This document shows positions 7,526 to 14,417 of a stretch of 16,839 bases of DNA, piece after piece (position 1 is the first letter of the stretch; every line of letters starts with the position of its first letter). The notes under the pieces are model-generated. The model was given only the letters and a program-made list of their open reading frames with translations. It ran no database searches and was not told where the DNA came from. The stretch comes from DAIDKA01 sp049792815 (GTDB lineage Bacteria; Pseudomonadota; Gammaproteobacteria; Steroidobacterales; Steroidobacteraceae): the NCBI GenBank assembly GCA_049792815.1, contig JBARBG010000053.1, positions 1 to 16,839 of the forward strand. Reading direction: 5' to 3'. Both the position numbers and the translations under genes were made by a program.

Positions 7526-8701
7526 TTACCTTGAAGTAGTGCGGGCCTGCACGGGCAGCAGCATGGTACTGACTCCCCAGCCGACGAGAATGATCGCGAG
7601 CAGCGCGAGCCACTGGTTCAGCGCCAGGACCGCCAGCCACAGGGGCGAGGTGATGAAGGTGGTCAACGCGCCGGTCTGGCTGAGCAGCCCCGCCGTGGAG
7701 GCGCGGTGTTCGGGTCCTGCAACCTTCGGCAGCAGTGAGGCCAGCACGGCCATGGCGGCGCCGGTGCAGATCAGCCATACCAGCAAGGACCCCAGCGTGA
7801 GTCCCATCCGGGTCCAGGGCGCGAAGACTCCGAGGCCGGCGATGCAACCGACCACAGCCAGCGCGATGAAGACTGTGGCCGGCCGTACACCGCGGGTGAG
7901 AATCACACCACTGATCATGCTGCCCAGAATCATCACCACATTGATGGCGGCCATGATGCCGGAGGCAGCGCTGATGGTGATACCGTAGTGGCGGGACAGA
8001 TAGGGTGGCATGACCACGCTGACTCCCAGACCCAGCAGGATCAGGATGCCGAACGATGTCGCCAGGCGCAGGGGTGCGATGCCCTCAGGGGATTTGAGCA
8101 GCCCCAGGATCGAGCGGCGGGAACCTGCCGGGGCCGCGCCTGCGACAGGGGCCTTCGGCAGTGCCAGACCGAGGATGGCGAGCAACACGAAAATCCCGCC
8201 ATGGGTAAGGTACGCGAACCGCCACTGCGCACCCGCGGCGAAGGCGGCCGAGATCAGCAGACCCAGCGATGTGCCCACCGGCGTGTAACTTGACCATAGC
8301 GCCATCGCGGCGGCGCGGTTTTGCGGTGCGCTGATGGCGATCATCAGCGCGGGTGCTGCGGCGTACACCAGCAGGGGCACGGCGCCCTCGAGCACGCGGA
8401 TCACCTGGAAGGGCAGAAACGAATCCGCGACCAGGTACAGCCCATTCACGAGGGCGCCGATCAGTGCCGCGAGGATCAGGGCCGGGCGCGCTCCCAGCCG
8501 GTCGATGAGCGCCCCGGACGCCGTGCCGAAAATCGCCGGCAGTACCGCCATCAAGGATATGAACAAACCAAACAGTGCCGGTGATGCGCCGGGCAGGCCC
8601 GAAATCCGGGCCTGCAGCGGTATGGCCTTGGTCAGCGAGGCCGCACTGACCACGCCATACATATAGATAAGAGTCAGGCTTGCCCAGCCGCCTTGTTTCA
8701 T
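7526..8701 (-). CDS. Major facilitator superfamily transporter
   Basis: A 391-residue inner-membrane protein with about 12 hydrophobic helices, the usual MFS length. The signature loop between helices 2 and 3 reads GALIDRLGARPA, matching the MFS motif GxLxDRxGxR. A central cytoplasmic loop rich in Ala, Pro and Arg (KAPVAGAAPAGSRRS) separates the two six-helix halves. I chose ATG 8701, which begins just before the first helix; no good Shine-Dalgarno site is visible there. As first gene of the operon with the zinc ribbon and HyuAB, it probably imports their substrate or exports their product. It faces a Tat-signal gene across 63 bp. The subfamily and transported compound are unknown. Confidence 0.9.
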   Translation of the reverse strand: MKQGGWASLTLIYMYGVVSAASLTKAIPLQARISGLPGASPALFGLFISLMAVLPAIFGTASGALIDRLGARPALILAALIGALVNGLYLVADSFLPFQVIRVLEGAVPLLVYAAAPALMIAISAPQNRAAAMALWSSYTPVGTSLGLLISAAFAAGAQWRFAYLTHGGIFVLLAILGLALPKAPVAGAAPAGSRRSILGLLKSPEGIAPLRLATSFGILILLGLGVSVVMPPYLSRHYGITISAASGIMAAINVVMILGSMISGVILTRGVRPATVFIALAVVGCIAGLGVFAPWTRMGLTLGSLLVWLICTGAAMAVLASLLPKVAGPEHRASTAGLLSQTGALTTFITSPLWLAVLALNQWLALLAIILVGWGVSTMLLPVQARTTSR

Positions 8702-8764
8702 TATGGGTTGACGTGCGCCTGTGCTGTTGCTCTGGTAACTTAGCACAGCTACTGCGGGCTTAGG
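8702..8764. promoter_or_regulatory. Divergent spacer with inverted-repeat candidate operator
   Basis: The 63-bp gap between the MFS operon and the Tat-orphan/VOC operon holds a perfect 7-bp inverted repeat, CTGTGCT (8719-8725) and AGCACAG (8742-8748), with centres 23 bp apart, about two helical turns. This fits a dimeric regulator controlling both directions. A TTGACG box at 8708-8713 could be a plus-strand -35, but no good -10 follows at 16-18 nt. Identified by eye only. Confidence 0.35.
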
Positions 8765-9190
8765 ATGTGGCGCGACATGAGCGGATCGATGACACGGCGC
8801 GGCGTGCTGAGCGGCGCGGTAGCCATTGCCGGTATGACGGCCCTGCCGCAGTTTCTGAACGCACGCCCGGTCGGGCGCGACGGCATTGGCCATGTGGTGA
8901 TCGATGAGCGACTCATCGAGTCCGCCGACTTCGCCGCCGGCATTTCGGGATCCCGTATTCACACCGTGGGTGCGCTGGATGACCTGTGCAATCGCTGGTA
9001 CACGCAGTTGCGGCGGCGAGTGCTCGCCGACGCCCGGTCTATCGCCGGGCTCACGAGCTGGATGGACTATGTGGTCATGCGCAGCTGCGCCGCGGAGATC
9101 GGCTACGTCCGCACCTTCCACGCCGAACAACGCTCCGCAGCCGGTCACGTGCGCACGGTCACCTGGGTGTTCTCACCGCGTTCCATCTAA
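8765..9190 (+). CDS. Small Tat-signal protein of unknown function
   Basis: A 141-residue protein I do not recognise. Residues 10-15 (TRRGVL) with a hydrophobic stretch (SGAVAIAGMTALPQ) form a Tat signal. The mature part, about 105 residues, contains VVIDERLIESADFAAGI, a DDLCNRWYTQLRRR helix, GLTSWMDYVVMRSCAAEIGYVR and a C-terminal VTWVFSP strand. It has no recognised catalytic motif and only two cysteines. Start choice is uncertain: in-frame ATGs at 8765, 8777 and 8789 all keep the RR motif. A TTAGGA element lies 11 bases before 8777, and only a weak GCGGG lies before 8765. The stop TAA merges with the AAAGG ribosome site of the VOC gene, so the pair is an operon. It may be an accessory or chaperone-like partner of an exported enzyme. 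Confidence 0.7.
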   Translation: MWRDMSGSMTRRGVLSGAVAIAGMTALPQFLNARPVGRDGIGHVVIDERLIESADFAAGISGSRIHTVGALDDLCNRWYTQLRRRVLADARSIAGLTSWMDYVVMRSCAAEIGYVRTFHAEQRSAAGHVRTVTWVFSPRSI

Positions 9191-9200
9191 AGGCCGCACC

Positions 9201-10280
9201 ATGAAACGATTCAATCAAATTGCCGCAAACTGCCTGGCGGTGCTGTTCGTCATGGCGGCCTGCTCAATGGCCGACGCACAGGCACCCGCGCCGGATGCCG
9301 CCTGGCAGGGTGCCCGCCTGGCGTTCGTCGGTCGCGTGGTGAAGGACCTGGATCGTTCGGTGGCCTTCTACAAGATGATCGGCTTTACCCAGGACCCGCA
9401 GGCCAATCCGGCCTGGCGTACCGATCCGGTGATCGAGGGCCTGTATGGGGTCAAGGGCTTCACCACCCGCATGGCCAAGATGTACGTGGTGAATCCGGAC
9501 TCCGGGCAACACTTTGTCGTGTATCTGCGTGAAGTGAAGGGCATCAAGCGCACCAACCGCAGCGCGCATACGCCGTGGACGCCCGGCGCCACCCACTTCG
9601 GCCTGGTCGTCGCAGACGCCGATCAGCTGTGGGCGAATCTGCAGGCCGCGGGACTGCTGCATGCGCGCTCCTGGGGCGGCAAGTTGATCGCGCCGCCGGG
9701 ACAGACCAAGGGCATGCTGGCCTACATCACGGATCCGGATGGCCTGGACATTGAAATCATCAATCAGCGTCCGGCGACGCCGGCCCAGAACGGGCGACCC
9801 GCCCAGCCGGCGTGGCTGCCGGGCGTGAATCACATGGGCCTGGTGATTCTCGATGCCGACAAGGGCAAGGCCTTCTACGCAGGAACCCTCGGCGGCATCT
9901 GGCCCACGACGGCCTCACCCTGGCTGAAGGGCGATTTCTACGACTCGGCGGTGGGCGGACACGGCAATGTGCTGCGTTTCTTCAACGTATCGTTTCCCCA
10001 GGAGATCGCGCCAACCCTGCACATGAACCTGGAACTGGTGGAGTTCCAGAACCGCAAGACAGCGGTGCCGCCGACCAAGATCACCGACATGGGAGTCGGC
10101 TATATCGGTCTGCAGGTGGCAAATCTGGACAAGGCTCTTCCCCAGGTGCTGGCCGCGGGTGCGACCCTGGTGTCCAAGCCCGGCATCGTGACCATGCGCA
10201 GCGGTACCCGCGAGGTCATGGTGCGCGATCCGGACACGGGCGTATTCCTGGAACTGTTCGATGAGCCGAAGACGAAGTAG
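9201..10280 (+). CDS. Exported double VOC (glyoxalase/dioxygenase-fold) protein
   Basis: A 359-residue protein with an N-terminal secretion signal: KR at 2-3, a hydrophobic core, and either a lipobox-like VMAAC (Cys21) or an ADA-Q site near residue 26. Four VOC-type modules follow, at about 38-115, 128-190, 206-285 and 298-355, making two tandem VOC domains. Candidate metal ligands at the usual strand positions are His132 (THFGLVV), Glu185 (DIEII), His211 (NHMGLVI) and Glu351 (FLELF). Family members include glyoxalase I, extradiol dioxygenases and resistance proteins, mostly cytoplasmic, so an exported one is unusual. AAAGG seven bases before ATG 9201 overlaps the preceding stop. It converges on the TPR gene with 17 bp between stops. 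The specific reaction is unknown. Confidence 0.88.
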   Translation: MKRFNQIAANCLAVLFVMAACSMADAQAPAPDAAWQGARLAFVGRVVKDLDRSVAFYKMIGFTQDPQANPAWRTDPVIEGLYGVKGFTTRMAKMYVVNPDSGQHFVVYLREVKGIKRTNRSAHTPWTPGATHFGLVVADADQLWANLQAAGLLHARSWGGKLIAPPGQTKGMLAYITDPDGLDIEIINQRPATPAQNGRPAQPAWLPGVNHMGLVILDADKGKAFYAGTLGGIWPTTASPWLKGDFYDSAVGGHGNVLRFFNVSFPQEIAPTLHMNLELVEFQNRKTAVPPTKITDMGVGYIGLQVANLDKALPQVLAAGATLVSKPGIVTMRSGTREVMVRDPDTGVFLELFDEPKTK

Positions 10281-10297
10281 ATAAGCCGGCCGCCAAC

Positions 10298-11083
10298 TCA
10301 CGGCGCCGCAGGATAATAGGTGCGGAGCTTTTGCATGGCCTGCTGTTCACAACCGGCGTCACTCAGTTTGCTACAAGAAACCTTCCACAGCTCAAGGAGG
10401 GCCTTGCCGGGAATGCTTCCTGCCGCAATTTGTTGGCTTACAGCGGTGGCCACGAACTTTTGCGCGCCGTCCCAGTCACCCTTCAAGTAGTACGCTTGCG
10501 CGACAATAGCGGGCAAATTTGCATCGGTGGAACCCAAGCGCATGGCGCGGTCGCCAAATTCGATCGCCTTGTCATAGTTCTTGATCTGATAGTTGAGGGT
10601 GGCGACAGCGGAGGTCAGGCGTTCGGTCTCCGCTGGGCTCAGAAAGCCATCGCCTGATTCTGCTTCGGCGACAGTCGCGGCGGCCTGATAATTTTTCGTG
10701 CGTGTATACGCAAACACCAGCAGCTCGTTGATCACATGCTGGTCGTAGGGCGACTTCGCCTTGGTGTTGTTTGCCGCCTCTAGCTTGGCGAGCGCGTCAG
10801 GATAATTCTCCGACTTCAATGCCTGTTGCGCGGCCCTCAAGGGACCCAGGAGAGGATTGCTGACGTGCTGTTGAGCGTCTGATCCGCGGGCGGGCGTCGC
10901 CGCGGGCGGCGTTATTGACTGCGCGGCCATCGGCTGCGACGCAGAGCTCTTGGCCACACTCCTCTCAGGCGGTGACGGGCGCAGCGCCACGGCGATCGCG
11001 GCCAAGGCGGTGATCACTGCAATGCCGGCAATCATCAAGGGAAGCGTGAGCCGAGAGCGCTGTCGATCATCCTGAACGTTCAT
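10298..11083 (-). CDS. Membrane-anchored TPR-like protein
   Basis: A 261-residue protein with one N-terminal transmembrane helix (about 12-34), then a low-complexity Ser/Pro/Ala linker to about 78, then helical-hairpin repeats resembling tetratricopeptide repeats: QQALKSENYPDALAKLEAA, YTRTKNYQAAATVAEAE, YQIKNYDKAIEFGDRAM and YYLKGDWDGAQKF. The repeats probably lie in the periplasm as a protein-protein scaffold. I chose ATG 11083, 13 nt after the stop of the Cys4-SDR, because it precedes the membrane helix; a longer in-frame extension overlaps that SDR. Ribosome-site quality is poor. The body of the gene looks less GC-rich than its neighbours, so it may have a different history. Two C-terminal Cys (237 and 245) could form a disulfide. 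Specific function unknown. Confidence 0.85.
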   Translation of the reverse strand: MNVQDDRQRSRLTLPLMIAGIAVITALAAIAVALRPSPPERSVAKSSASQPMAAQSITPPAATPARGSDAQQHVSNPLLGPLRAAQQALKSENYPDALAKLEAANNTKAKSPYDQHVINELLVFAYTRTKNYQAAATVAEAESGDGFLSPAETERLTSAVATLNYQIKNYDKAIEFGDRAMRLGSTDANLPAIVAQAYYLKGDWDGAQKFVATAVSQQIAAGSIPGKALLELWKVSCSKLSDAGCEQQAMQKLRTYYPAAP

Positions 11084-11096
11084 GGCGTCGCCCACG

Positions 11097-12452
11097 CTAC
11101 CACGGCGCAGGCTTGTAGTCCTTGAGGAACTGGCCCCAGATGTGGGTGCCAGTGCGCTGGCCCGCGAAGATGGGATCCACGATCCGGGCCGCCCCATCGA
11201 TGATGTCCAGCGGGGGCGCAAACCCGAGCTCGGCCTTGCGCGCCGCGTGCACCGCCGGATCTTCATCGGTCACCCAGCCGGTGTCCACGGCGTTCATGTG
11301 GATGCCATCGCGCAGGTAATCCGGTGCGCTGGTGCGCGTCATCATGTTCAAGGCCGCCTTGGCCATGTTGGTGTGGGGATGCCGGTCGGTCTTGATGGTG
11401 CGGTAGAACTGCCCCTCCATCGCGCTCACGTTCACGATGTGCTTGTGTGCGCCCGGTGTCGCCGTCATCAGCGGCTTCAGACGCGCGTTGAGAATGTAGG
11501 GGGCAATGGCATTGACGAGATGGACCTCAAGCAGCTCGGGCGTTCCGACTTCATGCAGGCGCAGGCGCCAGCTGTTGGTGTCGCGCAGATCCACCTGCTG
11601 CCCGTCCTCGTCATAGCGATGGGCGGGGAACAGCGCGGGCAGAGTGGATTGCGGCGCGGACTCCTTCGCCAGCAGGTGCGCAAAGAATGCCGCAGGGCGG
11701 CGCACGGTCTGGCAGGCGTTGTTCAGGACGTAATCGAGCCGTGGCAACCGCTCCAGCAGGAAGCCCGTGAAGCGATCGACGCTGGGCGAGTGGCGCAGGT
11801 CAAGGCCATGAATCTGCAGGCGCTGGCTGAAAAGGCCGAAGTCCGGCTCCTGGGCATAGCGCTCGGCCGCATCCACGGCAAAGCGGGTGGTGACGATGAC
11901 ATGGGCGCCGGCGCGCAGTAATTTCAGGGCCGCCTGGAAGCCGATTTTGACGCGCGCCCCGGTGACCAGGGCATAGTGCCCGGACAGATCCGCGGTCTGC
12001 TCGCGTTTCAAGTAGTTGAACTCCCCGCATTCGCGGCACAGCGAATCGTAATAGCGGTGCGGCAGGGTGAAGGGCCGTTTGCAGACATAGCAGTTCAGGG
12101 CCCGGCCCAGCGCCGGCTGCACGGCGCCGTCATCTGTCCGCGGCGCAGGCAGCCACAGCGGGGTGTAACGGGTGGCACGGCGCTGCAGCCGCAGACCGGT
12201 CTGGCCGATGATCTGCCGGTCGCGCTCACGCGCCGCGGCGCGCTCCGCCCGCCTGAAGGCCTTGGCCATTTTCACCAGGTCGTGGCGTTCGGGTTTGGCA
12301 ATGAGTCCGGCCAGCATCAGCAGTTCCCGGCGCAGATCCTGCGACAAATGCGTTAATTGCGCACGGTCGGCTTCGATCGCACGCAGTACCTCGAGGCAGG
12401 TGTGTATATCGGCCGCGGGCAGCGCCGGGCGCGGGGGTGGGATGGTGTCCAT
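11097..12452 (-). CDS. Atypical SDR with N-terminal Cys4 zinc-ribbon region
   Basis: A 451-residue protein. Residues 1-115 are helical and charged. Cys121/Cys124 and Cys139/Cys142 form a CxxC-x14-CxxC zinc-knuckle candidate. A Rossmann domain starts at about 158. Its SDR motifs are altered: TGARVKIGF (164-172) instead of TGxxxGIG, NNAC (244-247) instead of NNAG, and Ser343 kept. The catalytic Tyr position is Thr361 in HTNMAK, with Lys365 kept. No export signal is present, so it is cytoplasmic. I chose ATG 12452, placed six bases after a TACAAT -10 element, which suggests a leaderless message; the longer reading frame upstream is antisense to the YkgJ gene. It may be a non-classical reductase or a non-catalytic sensor. 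The 13-nt gap to the TPR gene suggests an operon. Confidence 0.88.
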   Translation of the reverse strand: MDTIPPPRPALPAADIHTCLEVLRAIEADRAQLTHLSQDLRRELLMLAGLIAKPERHDLVKMAKAFRRAERAAARERDRQIIGQTGLRLQRRATRYTPLWLPAPRTDDGAVQPALGRALNCYVCKRPFTLPHRYYDSLCRECGEFNYLKREQTADLSGHYALVTGARVKIGFQAALKLLRAGAHVIVTTRFAVDAAERYAQEPDFGLFSQRLQIHGLDLRHSPSVDRFTGFLLERLPRLDYVLNNACQTVRRPAAFFAHLLAKESAPQSTLPALFPAHRYDEDGQQVDLRDTNSWRLRLHEVGTPELLEVHLVNAIAPYILNARLKPLMTATPGAHKHIVNVSAMEGQFYRTIKTDRHPHTNMAKAALNMMTRTSAPDYLRDGIHMNAVDTGWVTDEDPAVHAARKAELGFAPPLDIIDGAARIVDPIFAGQRTGTHIWGQFLKDYKPAPW

Positions 12453-12488
12453 GGCCGCATTGTATGATGCTCCCATGGAGTCCATCCC
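12439..12488. promoter_or_regulatory. Near-palindromic bidirectional (probably leaderless) promoter
   Basis: The 22 bp between start codons 12452 (minus) and 12475 (plus) lie inside a 50-bp dyad centred at 12463.5. The arms are GGGATGGTGTCCATGG (12439-12454) and CCATGGAGTCCATCCC (12473-12488), 14 of 16 pairs complementary; overall 19 of 25 pairs match. A plus-strand TATGAT (12463-12468) and a minus-strand TACAAT (12464-12459) each end exactly 6 nt before their start codon, so transcription should begin at the A of ATG. Both -35 positions read GGATGG. No internal Shine-Dalgarno site is present for either ATG. An alternative plus start at 12442 lies behind a GGGGGTGGG run. Confidence 0.55.
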
Positions 12489-13131
12489 CCCGGTGCAGCA
12501 GTTTGCCGCGCAGGCCGTTCGTGGCACGCTGGGCCACAGCACGGATGTCGACGCCTGCGTCGCCTTGGTGAGCCGGGTCGACCGGCTGCTCGAAGAGGCT
12601 GCGCAGCACCTCCAGGAGGCCGGCGCGGCCCTCGCCTGTAGGGTCGGCTGCAATTTCTGCTGCCACCTGCGGGTGAATGTCCGGCCCCACGAGGCCATCG
12701 CCCTGTTCCGCTATCTTCAGTCACGGATGCCGGCCGCCACGGCAGATCGGGTGCGGGCGAAATTGCGGGAATACACCGGTCCCGCGGCGGCCCCGAGTCC
12801 GCGGCGTGCCTGTGCCTTTCTGGTCGACGGCGAATGCGCGGCCTACGAGGCGCGCCCCAGCGCCTGCGCGGCTTATCATTCGTTGAGCAGGCAGCGCTGC
12901 GAACAGTCGTTCCAGGAGCCCTCGCTGCCGGCGGGTACCGTGGCGCTGGAGTCGCTGATGGTGGTGGCGGTGGCGCTTGAGGAGGGCGTGAACACAGCCT
13001 TGCAAGCCCAGGGCTTGAATCACATTTGCGGCGAATTGCATGCAGCCGTTGCGGCACTGCTGGCGGACCCCTCACTCGTTGCCCGCTGGCGCGCCGGACG
13101 GCCGCTGCTGAAGTCATCCGGACCCGGTTAG
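12475..13131 (+). CDS. YkgJ-type Cys-cluster (zinc/iron-chelating) protein
   Basis: A 218-residue cytoplasmic protein of the YkgJ/UPF0153 family of putative metal-chelating proteins. The diagnostic clusters are C55-x3-C59-xx-C62-C63 (CRVGCNFCC) and C113-x7-C121-x9-C131, the latter within CAFLVDGECAAYEARPSAC, where the family has C-x-FL-x-G-x-C-xx-Y-xx-RPxxC. Cys142 is an extra candidate ligand. A C-terminal helical region of about 75 residues follows. The family role is unproven; protein maturation or methyl-metal chemistry has been suggested for relatives. ATG 12475 has no ribosome site but sits six bases after TATGAT, fitting a leaderless transcript; ATG 12442 is an alternative. It is the first gene of the plus operon, and its stop runs into the AGGAG site of the next gene. 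Confidence 0.88.
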   Translation: MESIPPVQQFAAQAVRGTLGHSTDVDACVALVSRVDRLLEEAAQHLQEAGAALACRVGCNFCCHLRVNVRPHEAIALFRYLQSRMPAATADRVRAKLREYTGPAAAPSPRRACAFLVDGECAAYEARPSACAAYHSLSRQRCEQSFQEPSLPAGTVALESLMVVAVALEEGVNTALQAQGLNHICGELHAAVAALLADPSLVARWRAGRPLLKSSGPG

Positions 13132-13140
13132 GAGCATGCG

Positions 13141-13605
13141 ATGGATCGACCCCCGCTGCCGCCCTTTACCCTTGAAACCGCGATCCAGAAGGTTCGCATG
13201 GCTGAAGACGCCTGGAACTCGCGCGACCCGGCGCGCGTGGCACTGGCCTACACTCTCGACAGTCGCTGGCGCAATCGTGCGCAGTTCCTGCAGGGCCGCG
13301 AGGCCATTGAGGCCTTCCTGCGGCGCAAATGGGACCGGGAGCTGGACTACCGGCTGATCAAGGAGATCTGGGCGTTTCGGGAAAATCGGATAGCGGTGCG
13401 CTTTGCGTACGAGTGGCATGATGACGCGGGTGACTGGTACCGCAGCTACGGCAACGAGAACTGGGAATTCGATGCGCATGGGTTGATGCGCACGCGCATC
13501 GCCAGTATCAATGACGCGCCGCTTGCGTTCCAAGACCGCAAGTTCCACTGGCCCAGCGGCCAGCGCCCCGATGATCACCCCTCACTGACGGAAGTTGGCC
13601 TATGA
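13141..13605 (+). CDS. DUF1348 NTF2-like (SnoaL-fold) protein
   Basis: A 154-residue single-domain protein of the DUF1348 group in the nuclear-transport-factor-2/SnoaL superfamily. Highly characteristic stretches are AWNSRDPARVALAYT, SRWRNRAQFLQGREAI, FLRRKWDRELDYRLIKE and RFAYEWHDDAGDWYRSYGNE. NTF2-like folds form a cone-shaped pocket used by small enzymes and binding proteins, but this group has no firmly known reaction. No export signal, so cytoplasmic. ATG 13141 lies six bases after AGGAG (13130-13134), which also contains part of the preceding stop. Its own stop overlaps the next start as ATGA. Its fixed position between a metal-cluster protein and two exported redox enzymes is clear, but I cannot say what it contributes. 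Confidence 0.9.
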   Translation: MDRPPLPPFTLETAIQKVRMAEDAWNSRDPARVALAYTLDSRWRNRAQFLQGREAIEAFLRRKWDRELDYRLIKEIWAFRENRIAVRFAYEWHDDAGDWYRSYGNENWEFDAHGLMRTRIASINDAPLAFQDRKFHWPSGQRPDDHPSLTEVGL

Positions 13606-14417
13606 AGAAGTTTCTGATTCCCCTGGCTTTGACGTTCACCATGGTGGCGGCCGCGGGCGGTGCCGCGGCGCAAACGGTGCTGATCACCGGCGCCAACCAG
13701 GGCATCGGCCTGGAGTTCGCCAAGGAATATGCCGCGCGCGGCTGGACAGTGATTGCGACTCACCGCCGCACCTCCACCCCGGAGGAACTGGCGAAACTGG
13801 CGGCAAGATACCCGAAGGTTCGCATCGAACGCATGGACGTGACCGACCCGGCGCAGATCGCGGCGCTCGGCGCCAAATTGAAGGGCGTGCCCATCGATAT
13901 CCTGCTGAACAATGCGGGCTTGGTCCGAACCGAGCCGGTGAACAAGCCCGGTGGCAATGCCAATCAGAAGTTCGGCACCCTGGACTACAAGCTGCTGGAT
14001 GATTTCGTCCACACCAATGTCGCCGGCCCGCTGATGATCACCGAGACCTTCATCGCCAATGTGAAAGCCAGCCGGCAGAAGAAAATCATCGCCATCAGTT
14101 CGGCGGCCGGCTCGGTGTCGGTACCGCCGTTCATGCCCAATGGCTCACCGGTGCCGGATCATTACTGGTACCGCATCAGCAAAGCCGCACTGAACAGCGC
14201 GATGCGTCTGCTCAGCGCGCAGTTCAAGGACGATGGCATCATCGTCGTGATGTTTCATCCCGGCGGAGTGCAGGTGGAGAGCTTTGGCGATGACAAGCTG
14301 CCGGGCTTCGTGCCGCCGCCGGAGGCGGTGGGCAAGATGATCAGGACCATCGACGGCCTGACGCTCAAGGACAGCGGGCGGTTCATGGACAACGACGGGA
14401 GGGATCATCCGTGGTAG
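13602..14417 (+). CDS. Sec-signal short-chain dehydrogenase (SDR5)
   Basis: A 271-residue SDR whose first 23 residues form a Sec signal: KK at 2-3, a hydrophobic core (FLIPLALTFTMVAAAGG), and AAA before Gln24. The Rossmann strand TVLITG begins immediately after, so the mature protein would start at beta-1 with no linker. Motifs are TGANQGIG (29-36), NNAG (103-106), Ser166/Ser167, and Tyr190/Lys194 in YRISK. HRR after beta-2 suggests NADP(H). It lacks the RR signal of SDR1-3 and belongs to a different, C-factor-like branch by general appearance. The start overlaps the previous stop (ATGA), and its end overlaps the FAD oxidase start by 7 bp. If secreted by Sec it would have to fold and obtain its cofactor in the periplasm. 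A membrane-anchored form is also possible. Confidence 0.9.
   Translation: MKKFLIPLALTFTMVAAAGGAAAQTVLITGANQGIGLEFAKEYAARGWTVIATHRRTSTPEELAKLAARYPKVRIERMDVTDPAQIAALGAKLKGVPIDILLNNAGLVRTEPVNKPGGNANQKFGTLDYKLLDDFVHTNVAGPLMITETFIANVKASRQKKIIAISSAAGSVSVPPFMPNGSPVPDHYWYRISKAALNSAMRLLSAQFKDDGIIVVMFHPGGVQVESFGDDKLPGFVPPPEAVGKMIRTIDGLTLKDSGRFMDNDGRDHPW

Noticed and set aside
5877..7988. Long plus-strand open frames (341 and 356 codons) over HyuA and MFS
   Set aside because: They are antisense to clear HyuA and MFS coding sequence and have low-complexity composition without motifs. They lack credible ribosome sites.
8702..9148. Upstream in-frame extension of the MFS gene
   Set aside because: It overlaps the Tat-orphan gene on the other strand, and the added residues show no transport or signal features.
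10281..10297. Possible terminator between the VOC and TPR stops
   Set aside because: The 17-bp gap has a GC-rich palindromic bit but no adequate stem with a T-run on either strand.
11084..11266. Upstream in-frame extension of the TPR gene
   Set aside because: It overlaps the C-terminus of the Cys4-SDR in another frame, and the product is Arg/Ser-rich noise before the real membrane helix.
12439..12488. Palindrome as insertion-sequence terminal repeats or an integration site
   Set aside because: No transposase or target duplication is nearby, and the symmetry coincides exactly with promoter elements and start codons of two intact genes.
12453..12698. Upstream in-frame extension of the Cys4-SDR
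   Set aside because: It is antisense to the YkgJ gene and would erase the promoter region; the MDTIPP start fits the -10 element spacing.
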